Assembly (NCBI GenBank): GCA_026168455.1
Contig: CM047430.1
Coordinates: 67,371,044-67,435,043 of the forward strand
From: Theocolax elegans
Lineage: Eukaryota > Arthropoda > Insecta > Hymenoptera > Cerocephalidae
DNA: 64,000 nt
Reading direction: 5' to 3'
In this document: positions 1 through 11,351 of the stretch, one piece after another
Position numbering within the stretch: the first letter of the stretch is position 1
Layout: the number at the start of each line of letters is the position of its first letter
Notes under the pieces: generated by a model
What the model saw: only the letters and a program-made list of their open reading frames with translations
What the model was told of the DNA's origin: nothing
Databases searched by the model: none
Made by a program: the position numbers and the translations under genes

Positions 1-479
1 CTCTCTTTCTCTCTTTGCAAGTTATACCTGAAGCTTTCCTATAGGCCGATCCCAACGTGTGTGGCTTATACCTTCTCTTTTCAACTTGTTGTCGCAAGAC
101 GATTGCGATCACTTTTGATACTCTCTTTTTTTTATCTATATATATATACCTATATGTGTATGCATCCACCTTTCCTTCGACTATTCAACTTGCTTCATGT
201 GCCGTGGAAGATGAAACTTTATAGATGGTATAATTTTTATGCCGCGCGGTTTTGCTCGAGCATCGGTTTTATTGTAATTGATACATTTTAAGCCGCTACA
301 TTTACTTTGATACTCTGCTTCTTTTCTTTCTCTTTTTCCTTCTCGATGAGGTGTCGGATGAAAACAACGTATATATCCCGCAAATTATTTATATTACTGC
401 CTATTTGAGGTTTTTATACCTTAACGTTGTAATTTTCAAATATTTCATACTCGTATTATTTAGTACCGTATTAGAGAGA
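1..479. other. unique left flank of the triplication
   Basis: AT-rich sequence with a short CT-rich start. It is not repeated elsewhere in the window, and similarity to copy C begins at about position 480, so this marks the left border of the amplified segment. No gene is recognised; the short open frames here have no family resemblance. Confidence 0.7.
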
Positions 480-1190
480 CCTTCGTACGCCATCGTACTG
501 TATACGATAATAATTCAACGATTACGTTTCTTTTCGTTGTACGTGTTTGTAACACTAGAATCACGATTTTATTTTTTTTTTCATTTGGGAACATTAAATT
601 AATGTATTTCCGTATAGTCAGCTTTTTTTTAAATATTTTGTCGATTTTTCTAAAGAAGCTACAGAATATAATAATCAATTTAATACTACAAATTTAATCA
701 TTATCCTAATTTCAAATAACGACTGCAATATTCATATAACGATATTTATATTTGGGTCAATGAAATAACAAATACATGTTACGTAAATAGTAATCATTAT
801 TCACGTGACTTTAGAGTAACCGATCGAGCAATAATATAAAAAAAATATAATACCTTTCGAAAAATTAGATTATCCCAATTGATTCGTTTTGTTAATATAC
901 AGAGGAATAATGTTTGCGACAAATGAATATGTATTGACTATTTATTATCTTGTATAACAAATTTTTCTCTTATAGAAGTTATACGAATTTTAATATAAAA
1001 ATTATCTATTACGTTTATTTTTCAAATTTTTCGGTGAAACACATCGATTAACGTACGAAAAATATTTTGAGCAATATAAATCACGGGAGAATAGAATTGA
1101 TCCCTTTGTCGATGTAATGACGTTGACGGCTGTCCGTTCTCCAGTGAGCTCTCTAAACCATGAGGAAAAATGGTAAATTGTTAATTTCAG

Positions 1191-1260
1191 CGCAACCACA
1201 CGGAACGTCAAGGACGTGTTCCACGAAGATGGATATGGAGCTTTTTTAAGAGGCGCAGCC
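1191..1260 (+). other. possible mitochondrial-carrier-like exon fragment (three copies)
   Basis: After a good splice-acceptor stretch (TTGTTAATTTCAG ending at 1190) the frame starting at 1192 reads ATTRNVKDVFHEDGYGAFLR then GAA. The DG-x4-L-R-G arrangement resembles the [DE]G-x4-[aromatic]-[RK]G signature of SLC25 mitochondrial carriers, and codon choice is gene-like. There is no good donor after it (GTCTAT is weak), the frame soon stops, and no PX[DE]XX[KR] partner motif was seen nearby. Identical copies lie at 18801-18870 and, on the minus strand, 17799-17868. A chance match or a pseudogene scrap is quite possible. Confidence 0.15.
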
Positions 1261-2510
1261 GTCTATTTTTCCCTTTTGAGATTTTTGGGTGATCATTGGT
1301 GTTCTCGGTACGTTGGAACCTAGGGTAAAAAGGACATTGGCGCGCGGTGCGCGCGTTATTAAGGTCAGCCACCTGCCGTTCGATGGAGCTCGACTCGAGG
1401 GATGAAGAGCGCGCATTAGTCGAGTATGCGTGCATCTATACGGAGACGTATACGTGTAAAGTCGGGTTTGAATTTTCCTTTCTTCGTTCGAGGGGGTTGA
1501 ACAAAAGAAGAAACGCGAAAGGCTCCGCGAGAAGGAGAGATAGATGCTGCAGCTCCCGGGGAATAAGGTTTTTAAAAAAAGAACCGACTAAAGAAAGGAA
1601 AGGCTCTCTTCTTCTTAGGAGGAGGTCGGGTCGAGGGGATGCTGCGATGGGGATCCAGGGAGACAGAGAGAGAGAGAGAGAGAGAGAGAACGCGAAAAGG
1701 TACCCGGTGCGAGATTCTGCTCCAGCCCCGGGAGAGAGAAAGCAGGAGAGGAAGAGGGAGAGAGGAAAGGAGGAATAAAGGAAAAGTAAGAAAAATGTGT
1801 CTAACGTGCTAGGAGCAATTCTTCAGCCGAAGTTGCCGCCTTAATGGTCCGGGGAGAGAGGCGATTGGTTCTCGAGGAGAGCCCGCGGGAAAGATGGCCG
1901 CCATTTCCCTCCAACTACCCAGGGAAATCTCTCCCCTTCCCTCCGCCCTCGGGGAACGTAGTCCTCCTCCGCGAGGAGAACCAACTCGCGAGAAAGGCAA
2001 GAAACCCCTCTTGGTTTTCTCTCCTTCGGTCCTCCCTACCTCCACACATCCGCGCACTCACACTCGCGCGCTCGCCGTCTCGGATCTGCACTTTCGCGGA
2101 ATATAAGGGGGACGAGATATCTCGCCCAACGTCCCCGTACCACCCCCTCACGAGACTGTTATTCTTATTAACTGTTTAATCTTTCCGCGAGATGTACGAG
2201 GGCATTTCGCTCGGACTTGTTTATTTCGTCTGGGTTCCTTGCTTCTGTGCTTCTTCGCGCTTCGAGAAGCATTTCGTTTCGCGAGCGTCTACCTATACTC
2301 TACGGAATTTTCTCAAAGAGCTATGCTGGCGATAGCGAGCCTCTCTCTCGGTCTTTCCTATTTTTTCCTCTCTTCCTCCTTCTCTTCCTCTTCCACCCTC
2401 ACCCCCTTTCCTCCTCGCGACTTATAACTGTGCGCCTCGATTTTCTGCCCACCCAAACCCTTTCTGAAATTGCCTCGTCGCCTATCCGCGATACCGGGGA
2501 GCAAGTACAA
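1200..2510. promoter_or_regulatory. GC-rich promoter-like island in copy A (also in B and C)
   Basis: GC-rich DNA with retained CpG and a GA tract (1665-1689). Near 1844-1910 there is a compact group of promoter-type motifs: an inverted CCAAT box (ATTGG at 1864-1868) and the palindromic YY1-like site AAGATGGCCGCCAT (1891-1904). Counterparts lie at about 16590-17900 in copy B and 18810-20120 in copy C. I infer a possible TATA-less promoter or enhancer from composition and motifs only. No adjacent open frame looks like a gene start. Confidence 0.3.
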
Positions 2511-2990
2511 AATATTATTATTATGCGATACCTAGACTCGAGTGCCACGAGAACAATTTTATGCGCGATATTCGACCAAATTTCACTTTACGATCAAATA
2601 CTTCCTTCGATTATTTATTTTATTTTCGATATATTTTATTATTCTTATAGAATAATCTTATTGTATACGTATTTGTTTTTTTACTTTTATATTCCCTCCA
2701 ATAGTTAAATCTTCGTATCGTCGTTATAAAAAGCAGTGAAGGAATATGTAATAATATTAACTATTACGCGAAAAATAATGTTTTTAAAAAAAATGTTGTA
2801 CAAATATAATTCTACGTTATTGAAATAAATAAAAAAATAAATATTTTGTAGATTTAAGTGAATATTATTCAAACTAAAATAAAATAGACTTAAATAAATG
2901 TATTTTATATTCAATTAAACATTTATTTCTTTCAATATATTTACTTTTCTGTGCATCTTAATGCCACAATTGCATAAGTACATATAAAGG

Positions 2991-3437
2991 TTTTTTTTTT
3001 TTTTTTTATTTTGTTTAACGTCGCTCTATTTATGCTGCCAGGGCTAATCAGCGACGGAGGTGAACGGTGTGTCTGTAAACAAAGCACATGTAGTTGAAAC
3101 AGTGGTGCTTGTGTCCATCGGAAGATATCATCGGTCACTGTAATTAGTCTAATAATTACAGTTTCCTGTCCTCCCGATGGAACCACCGCGATCCTCTTTA
3201 CATCTTCGCGTCCCTAACGTTCCCTATAGTTCAGATGCCCGTGCCTCTCATGCACTGAAAAATGCACGAAACGCACAAGCACCTGAACTGGCGTCACATT
3301 ATAGTGACACGCCGAGCCACTGAGTCGCGGTGTTCGAAAAATGCACATGAAAAAATTTTCAGAGGTACACGTCTGGGATCGAACCCACGACCCTCGGTGT
3401 GAGAGTCGGGAGCTCTACCCATGAGCCACCGCGGCTC
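2991..3437 (-). mobile_element. full-length tRNA-derived SINE (copy A)
   Basis: A 447-bp SINE on the minus strand. Its 5' end (3437 downward) begins GAGCCGCGGTGGCTCATGGG. It has an A-box-like stretch in the tRNA-like head (3412-3428) and a B box, GGTTCGATCCC, at 3385-3375, so it could be a Pol III promoter. The 3' end is a run of A on the minus strand (T-run from 2991). Target-site duplications flank it: TACATATAAAGG (2979-2990) and TACACATAAAGG (3438-3449), one mismatch. The body contains nested inverted repeats (3115-3121 with 3174-3180, 3138-3146 with 3153-3161, 3229-3234 with 3283-3288, 3290-3297 with 3304-3313). Because the head is joined to an unrelated body and A-tail, this is a SINE and not a tRNA gene. 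Confidence 0.85.
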
Positions 3438-5001
3438 TACACATAAAGGTACTTATTTACGCCAAAAACTAATAACTAAAACTATACCTAAATTATTAAC
3501 AAATCCGCTATAAACAAATTTTTACACATATTCAAAATTACACGATATATACTTATAAAGTAGACGTTGATATTGAACATCCTAATGAAATAATTATATA
3601 AAAATAATAACGAACGGTCGATAAGAAGTTATCGAATAAGAATTATGTACAAGTTGTCGATAAGATTTCGCAATTTAATTTCAGATATGTATTGAGGTGA
3701 ATTGAAAATTCAGATAGAACGTATAAGAAGAAAGGAGATGAAAAAAAGGAAGAGAACTAAAGTAAAAAGTATTTGGAAAGACCTGGGGATGAAGAAGAGA
3801 TAGGGCTGAATTACACCTCTCAATTATTTGATAATGCCACCGACATTGCGCGGAGGAAACCCCGTTAAAACTTAAAATGACTCTGCCTGTAATCTCCTCC
3901 GATATTTATTCTGGCGTAGTAAATACCTTAGTTCCTTAATCGAAAAGAAGAAAAGAGCAATAACAATGAAAGAAAAAGTAATTATCATTAAACTACCGAA
4001 TTATTTAATAATTAACTTGAAATTTAGATTAATTGTTTCATTCTTGTTTGGAGTACAGACAAATAAATAAAAGTATATAACTTTACTCTTGCATAATTTT
4101 TATTAATATCGTATTTTTTCGTCATTTTAAAATAAGTGACTTATAAAAATTTTTTATATTACTATCAGAGGGAGGATAACGGTCTATATATTTTTTGGAA
4201 CGCGTTCACCCAGGGTATTGGAATTCACAACATTAGTATTTATTTAGTGACATTTAACATAAGTATATAATTTTTTTCTACAATTCATCTCGTAAGCTAT
4301 GTATACCTATATGGTTTGTAAATATAATACATTTATTTTGACGGTCTGCACCTTCCTTACTAAACAATATAGTAAATTTTAATATACGTTCCTCAAAATG
4401 TACGTCAATACGATTACATTTACCAATGTGTATTTTGCATTGATATGCGAATAAAAAAAAAATAAGAATGTTACGAAATTCAAGTGAGTAAACAGTCAAT
4501 CGATCCCAAGAGACAATTTATTTCGAGGAGGTAAAAGTGAATGACGAGTATACTATAGCATACCATAAAAATCAATCAGAGTGAGCAGTTACTATTCAAG
4601 ATTTCCAATCGACGAGGCCCTCTTTAGAAATCAATAAGTTTGAATGAACGGTAGAGATAAGATCCTATAAGGAATCGTGCCCACTGTGAAATCTTTATAT
4701 ATCGGTTTAAACTTCCTTTCGGTTCGATAGAGACACGATAGGATAGAGTACCACCATAAGAACGCGCGACATCAATACGTCGTTTTGCGGTGTCGTCGTT
4801 TAAGCGCCCGAGCCTCGGAAAACTCGAGCCCGTAAAAAATCCAAGCTCGACATCTTCGAGGATCGTTTCGTACCTTTGCGAGGGAAGGGAGGAAGGGGAC
4901 ACAAAGTCTCTTGATCGCCAATAGCCGTAAAAGAGCCCGAGGCCGTTAAGATCTTTGTCTCTTGGAGTTCTACGCTCTCTGCCGAGGAGAAAGAGAGAGA
5001 G

Positions 5002-6664
5002 AGAGAGAGTGTGTGTGTGCGTGAGCGAGTGAGAGAGGGAGATTGACTTTTTCGTGGCGCGTGTGTGCACTCGCTTGTCCTCGATAAATATATATACGAA
5101 CGCGTTCTTCAAAGGGAGAGGGAGAAAGAATAAGGTGATTCCAAGAGACGTATAATACAGACAGGAGCGAGCACTTTGGATCTTCGAAAAAGAGAGTAGA
5201 AATGGACAGAGAAAGGGGGAGTGGAGTGAGAGAGAGAGAAAGGGCGGAGAGAAAGGTCTCTGGAAAAGATGGGATTAGTCGAGGTTGGGACACGAGTTTA
5301 CGCTACATCTAGATTGAGATGCGTTCCTTTGGTCGCGAGAACCTCACGGGGGTGCGTTCACGGAGGTGGAGACCTTCGCTCGAGGAAAAAAATGAGATAG
5401 TCCTACGAGATAAATACCGAGCTGAGGGGGCGAAAAATAAAGAAACAACTGGGAGAAAACGACCACGAGAGATAAATAGATGGATCAAATTTATTACGTT
5501 TTCGAATAACCGGAGACTCTCCGTCCGAGAGCCTCGCCTCTGGCATGCGCTCGTAATAAGATATCAAATGTTTTGTTTTCTGGTATTTTGAATTTAGTAT
5601 GCGTCACCGAACATTTATTTGTTGCCTCGGCATTTCCGAGGAACGATAATTATTCATTGCTTCATTACTGTAACATGCGTTGCGCACTCGCTTCATATTA
5701 ATTCCCTTTTTCTTTTTCTTTCGAAATATAATATTTGATGAAAATTCAAATATGTTTGGTATAAAGCAATGTTACAACTATGAGTGCAATACGCTTTCTG
5801 CCTTTTTTTAAGAGCATACTTATAAAATGTATAATAAAGAATCATTAGATTTAATCGGTTTTTGCCACTAATACATAATTTATTAATTTATTCCAAGTAT
5901 ATATACGATATTCAGTGCTCAAGGCTGCTTAACAATTCGACCGAATATATGCAAATGATTGACCGATTAGGCTCAACTCGTAATTAAAGGTCGTAACATA
6001 ATTTAACGGGCGCGCCGAGATTAAGAAACGAAAGAAATAACATAATTTAAAAGATAGCGATTCGAAGTAAAGGAAGACATCATCAGAAAACGATCCTCCG
6101 TTTTTCGCAACCATGACAAACGAGCTTAAGTTTGGAGAATATATAAATATAATGAACCGTACAGCTCACTCGCCTAAACTTTCCTTCAAAATCCATAACA
6201 GCTAAGATTTTCTCCGTTGGATCGGCGGCTGACAAAAACATGTATATAAAAATTCGTAGTTGGGGAGGGTGGAGCTCCCTGAAAATTGAGAAACGATCGG
6301 AATAAGACCACCCTTGGCGGTACAGTTTATCTTGTCTATTTCATTATTTTCTTTAGAAAGAAAAGAACCGGCGGGTAAAGTGGAGAGAAAAACGAACGGC
6401 TAGTATTTATCGCGCCGCCTACCTGCTGTCTCTCCCCTTCTCTGATAATGTCGGGCAAACCGTTTCCACGGATTCGTGGACGAGCAACCGAGGGGAAAGG
6501 AAAAGAGGAGAGCCAGTTACAGTCTCGCGCCTCGAGTAATTGCCTCGCCGGGCCAAATTTATTGATGCTAGAAAAGTTGTTTCAGGGATGAAACGGACGG
6601 CAGTTGATTACCTATGAATGTACAACTGATGGCGTCGTCTCTCATCCTGGCTTATCCCTTGTTT
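5002..6664. other. GA-bounded 1.66-kb segment present in A and C, missing from B
   Basis: This unique-looking stretch begins in a GA/GT tract and ends at a CT tract (6665-6690). It includes a GT/GA-rich part, AT-rich DNA and a POU-octamer-like ATGCAAAT near 5949. The whole stretch is absent from copy B, which has a different 464 bp at the same place. No gene is recognised. Confidence 0.85.
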
Positions 6665-8923
6665 TCTCTCCTCTCTCTCTACCGGTATTTTTTCTTTCGC
6701 TTTCTGCGCGACCGCGTCGAGTGTTATAGGAGAACGTGGGAATGGAGAAGATTAACTTGTCGACTCGATGTTCTTTATAACGCAATTATGCAAAAATTAA
6801 TGCTGAATTTTAGTAATTTACACTAAATAAAACTCACTTTTATCGGTCCGAATAGCCGTTCTTAATGCCAAATGCCACACATGAAACTCTATAGAAACCG
6901 TGTTGAACGATAAATTTTTCTTCTTCGTCGATTATTTTTATTTTTCCTTCGCTTCTCTTTTATTTTCATCTTCTCGTTTGTCATTCACTTTTTTTAAGGC
7001 GGTATGTGAGATGCGCGTTTCAATTTCCAATTAAGCGGAATTCACGTACCCCCTTTTTTTTATATAATCAAAACGTATCTCAATATTAATGGGTCAATGA
7101 TTCAACGATCAAGATATTATTTATTTAAATATTTCTTTGACTTTATTACATTTTTTTTCTCACGCACCCGACTGCATTCGTGAGGATTCATTGTCTGACA
7201 GAAATATAAGACAAACATTTTGCAACATAAATATACGTCTAACAATTAAGAAATATATAGCTATTCATATCTTGCAACGATAGAATCATAATTATGTATT
7301 TATGAAAATCTTATTAAATTGTAAGTCTGTAACAAATGGTAAGCAATTAAATGAAATATATTATCGTAATATGCAAGTTAAATAAACTGGAAATACGGCT
7401 TAGTATAAGATAATAATATAACACGAAACGAGTGTGTAATTCGATTAGAACACTCTCTCGATTTAGCACATCAAACGTGAAAGACAGAAAAATCATCGAG
7501 TAAAGTTGGACAACATGACGAGAGTGGAGTATATACAGGACAAAGAGAATCAAAATCAATGTTACACGATGTGTAAACGAAAGCTCGTAGAAGCTTTCTC
7601 ATGATCGGTAATATTCGATATTGCTGGGCGATCGTCGCGCGTGCCGCAAATATAGTCAATAAATCACGCATTATACACACAGAGAGGAGAGACAGAGGGA
7701 GAGAGAGAGAGAGAGAGAGAGCGAGAGATGTAGTGCACGCATAGATCGCGAGCATACACGAGACAATTAACGAGCACATACGAAGGAATATGAGAAGAGA
7801 AAATGTGCGTTACCGTTGATTTTTATTAACCCTCATCCAGATTGACGAGGATAGAGGGGTGGCGCCTATGGTCTTATTCGTAGTGATGCTTCCGCCCTCT
7901 CGTATCCCTCCCTTTATTTATAAGTTTTCCTCCCCTTTGGGACGATGAATGTATCGAGCACGAAGGAGAGTCACGCTCAGTTTGTACGATCCCGAGGGTT
8001 TGCAAGAAAGAGAAAGGATGTCCGTGTACACGCACACACGTACACATGCCGTTCGGTAACTCAAATCCGGCTCAATTTCCCGAGAAGAAAGTTTGCTCTT
8101 GCTCGTAGGGTAGCTTCCGTTGGGTATGAGTATGACGACAACGATGTAGACGATACTCGTTTTATATAGCTCACCCGTGTCTCTATACGAGAGTGTTTGT
8201 ATGTGCACTCGCTCGGTGACCGTCGCCGACGGTTTATTAACGCGATGCTTTACGGTCGATTATTGTAAGCTCGACGACGACAGACTCGCTGCTACACCAA
8301 ACTTTATATTTCCGATAAAACTGCCAGATTCTTATGTCTCTCTATATATTTTTTTTTATTTCACTCGTCGGTTTATTGCTTTTATACTTTATACTTCTAT
8401 CCACCTATACTCTTTCGATAGTACACTTTGTGAAAGTAATCTAAACTTAATTTACCAATTGATTCGTTGCCAATTTGTGCGCGAAGGTACATTAACAGCA
8501 ATACATTTACGCTTATATCTTGTGAAAGTTCAAATACGAATATTAAATTATTTATTAGAAATTATTATTATTATTATTGTTGTTAAATATTATTCGGTCA
8601 TTCTACTCTATATTGAGTAACACAAATTGGCTCGGAAAGACTGAATAATATATACTTTCTAATAAACACGCGCCCGAGCGATTTAGAGTCAAAATTAAAA
8701 AATTAAATTATTTACTATATTATACAGTAAAAATCGGTAAATATCCTATTCTGTGGTACTTTTTCATATGTCAATACAAAATTTACCCCCATCAGAGACA
8801 CGGTATAAGTGGTTAAAAATTCACCAGTCAATCACCACTTGTGTAAGAAACAGTCAAATACACATATTTATTTTGTATTTAGTTTGTAAAAAATTTATAA
8901 TTCATTGCATATTTTGGTTTTTA

Positions 8924-9494
8924 CACTGAGAAAAGTAATTCTTTGCTTCAAAGAAATGGTGTATTTGCTATTATTTTAAAATTTTCACTTTGCGGGAAAT
9001 GTGAATTTCTTAACTATTAAGAAGAATATTCCGTAATAACAAAGCAATCAAATGAAACCTAATATTATTTACTAAAAGATATTAAACTAATTTATAAAGT
9101 TAATATTATTATTAACGAAGGAATATAATCATATATCATACTGAATACATTCGTTTAGTCAAATTAGTAAATATATGAGAATTAGGTAGACATACTTATA
9201 TCATTAATGCATAATATTTACTATATCAAGTTCAAAAAGTCGTCGACTCCTTGTAGCGGTGCGTGAAAAGATTATCCTTATGATGCATTATATTAATAAT
9301 AATATTTAATTTATTACGTACTAATAAAGAACGTCTTAACTAAGACAAAATTATATAATCGTTTTTGACCAAAAATTCAAGTCACTGGATTCTTAATATT
9401 TAAAACCTTGTGCCTTTCGCCGTATTCTAATCCACATTTCTTAACAATTAAGAAATATACTTTGATTCAAATCAAAGAATCTCTTTTCTCAACG
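8924..9494. mobile_element. TA-flanked MITE, CACTGAG family (copy A)
   Basis: A 571-bp element starting CACTGAGAAAAGTAATTCTT after TA (8922-8923) and ending with an inverted repeat ...TCTTTTCTCAACG before TA (9495-9496). The TA duplication and CACTGAG ends fit a Tc1/mariner-type MITE. Several short hairpins of the type CTTAACNATTAAG lie inside. It has no coding capacity. A second, independent member is at 53338. Confidence 0.8.
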
Positions 9495-9505
9495 TATAAT
9501 CAATT

Positions 9506-9613
9506 TTTTTTTGTTATTTAACGTCGCTCTATTTATGCTGCCAGGGCTAATCAGCGACGGAGGTGAACGGTGTGTCTGTAAACAAAGCACATGTAGTTGA
9601 AACAGTGGTGCTT
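9506..9613 (-). mobile_element. 3' part of a 5'-truncated SINE (copy A side)
   Basis: This matches the last ~100 bp of the full SINE (compare 3014-3111) plus an A-rich tail. It stops at GTGCTT, where the foldback element starts. The left target-site duplication GTATAATCAATT (9494-9505) is present. Its partner is missing here because copy B follows in inverted orientation. Confidence 0.8.
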
Positions 9614-10666
9614 CCCGCGTAAAAATGAGAAAGTTTGGGCCACATTTAGCCCAAGTTTATGTTTGTATAAAGTGTGGCGCAAATGTGTGCAATGAGACTA
9701 TCCCAAACTTGAGAACTCACGCATTCCAAGTTTGGGAGAAGTTTGCAAAAGTTATGCCAAACTTCCTACGAAGTTCTTATAATTTATTTTGGTATTGGCC
9801 GAAATATCGGACAAATTCGTCCAAAGTATGGCGCAAGTGTAGGATTACTTTTACTACACTTTATTTTTAGGTTATATTAATTTAAAATTTGAAAAGAAAA
9901 GAAATTAAAAATAATTTAACATACTCGATTTACACCTGGAAGAAAAAGCATACATGTATTTCCAAAAGATTTCAAGGCTCACGGTCAATTTCATCCTCTT
10001 GATCTAAGTCGTTGCAGCACGTCATTTCAAGTCGACGTTGAGGGTTAGACTGATACATCGGCGTCAAGAAAAATTTCTTAGTGACCAGTAAACAAGAAGT
10101 CATTTGTTTGCTGGTCGTCAAGTAAATTTCACAAACGTTCCTAAGTAACGAGCAATCAAATGACTTCTTGTTTACTGGTCACTAAGAAATTTTTCTTGAC
10201 GTCGATGCATCAGTCTAACCCTCAACGTCGACTTGAAATGACGTGCTGCGACGAGTTTGATGAAGAGGATGAAATTCACCGGAGGACCTTGAAATCTTTT
10301 GGAAATACATGTATGTTTTTTCTTTCAGGTGTAAATCGAGTAATGTTAAATTATTTTAATTTCTTTTCTTTTCAAATTTTAAATTAATATAACCTAAAAA
10401 TAAAGTGTAGTAAAAGTAATCCTACACTTGCGCCATACTTTGGACGAATTTGTCCGATATTTCGGCCAATACCAAAATAAATTATAAGAACTTCGTAGGA
10501 AATTTGGCATAACCTTTTGCAAACTTCTCCCAAACTTGGAATGCGTGAGTTCTCAAGTTTGGGATAGTCTCATTGCACACATTTGACGCCACACTTTATA
10601 CAAACATAAACTTGGGCTAAAATGTGGCCCAAACTTTCTCATTCTCATTTTTCATTTTTACGCGGG
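9614..10666. mobile_element. FB1 foldback element at the A/B inversion junction
   Basis: A 1053-bp element starting CCCGCGTAAAAATGAG and ending with its reverse complement. The two halves pair along nearly the whole length; the inner arms carry the motif AAGAAATTTTTCTTGAC at about 10190-10206 and its mirror at about 10050. Translations of the arms give 75-92-residue frames with no family resemblance, so it is non-autonomous. Both sides are flanked by the same truncated-SINE sequence in opposite orientation (GTGCTT left, AAGCAC right), so the palindrome of copies A and B turns here. Compared with the copy-C element it differs only by about seven one-base gains or losses. The superfamily is uncertain. 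Confidence 0.85.
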
Positions 10667-10774
10667 AAGCACCACTGTTTCAACTACATGTGCTTTGTTT
10701 ACAGACACACCGTTCACCTCCGTCGCTGATTAGCCCTGGCAGCATAAATAGAGCGACGTTAAATAACAAAAAAA
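10667..10774 (+). mobile_element. 3' part of the truncated SINE (copy B side)
   Basis: Mirror image of 9506-9613, directly abutting the right end of the foldback element. It shows that the DNA on both sides of that element in the A/B junction is the same half of one SINE. Confidence 0.8.
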
Positions 10775-10785
10775 AATTGATTATA

Positions 10786-11351
10786 CGTTGAGAAAAGAGA
10801 TTCTTTGATTTGAATCAAAGTATATTTCTTAATTGTTAAGAAATGTGGATTAGAATACGGCGAAAGGCACAAGGTTTTAAATATTAAGAATCCAGTGACT
10901 TGAATTTTTGGTCAAAAACGATTATATAATTTGTCTTAGTTAAGACGTTCTTTATTAGTACGTAATAAATTAAATATTATTATTATAATGCATCATAAGG
11001 ATAATCTTTTCACGCACCGCTACAAGGAGTCGACGACTTTTTGAACTTGATATAGTAAATATTATGCATTAATGATATAAGTATGTCTACCTAATTCTCA
11101 TATATTTACTAATTTGACTAAACGAATGTATTCAGTATGATATATGATTATATTCCTTCGTTAATAATAATATTAACTTTATAAATTAGTTTAATATCTT
11201 TTAGTAAAAATATTAGGTTTCATTTGATTGCTTTGTTATTACGGAATATTCTTCTTAATAGTTAAGAAATTCACATTTCCCGCAAAGTGAAAATTTTAAA
11301 ATAATAGCAAATACACCATTTCTTTGAAGCAAAGAATTACTTTTCTCAGTG
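10786..11351. mobile_element. TA-flanked MITE, CACTGAG family (copy B)
   Basis: Inverted counterpart of the copy-A MITE carried by the triplication. It is about 5 bp shorter through small indels in TA-rich runs that A and C do not share. Confidence 0.8.

Larger units (their letters stand above)
480..9613 (+). repeat. copy A of a ~9.1-kb triplicated segment (forward)
   Basis: Direct comparison shows that 480-9613 recurs almost base for base as copy C (18091-27222, offset about 17610). From 964 onward it also recurs in reverse complement as copy B (10667-18090). Differences are rare: single substitutions (for example 1455 T versus A, 1716 T versus G in C and B) and one- or two-base changes in homopolymers and GA tracts. 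The segment holds a GC-rich promoter-like island (about 1200-2500), a full SINE (2991-3437), an AT-rich stretch (3438-4600), a GA/GT-rich stretch (4950-5270), a segment absent from copy B (5002-6664), further AT-rich DNA, a GA tract (about 7698-7720), a TA-MITE (8924-9494) and a truncated SINE (9506-9613). No protein gene is recognised. Open frames of up to 163 codons, such as the one starting at 2217, recur in all copies only because the DNA does. Confidence 0.95.

Noticed and set aside
2217..2708. 163-codon open frame repeated in all three copies (also 16352-16843 and 19829-20320)
   Set aside because: Its repetition follows from the DNA triplication. The peptide is Ser/Leu/Phe/Tyr-rich low complexity with no family resemblance, and the second half is AT-rich DNA.
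3365..3437. tRNA gene
   Set aside because: A and B boxes are present but the anticodon arm does not pair well, and the sequence continues into a 370-bp body with A-tail and target duplications. It is a SINE head.
9625..9870. 81-codon Cys/Trp-containing frame in the foldback element (also 27234-27479, and 28004-28282 on the minus strand)
   Set aside because: It lies wholly in a terminal inverted repeat, so it appears on both strands of both arms. No transposase motif is present.
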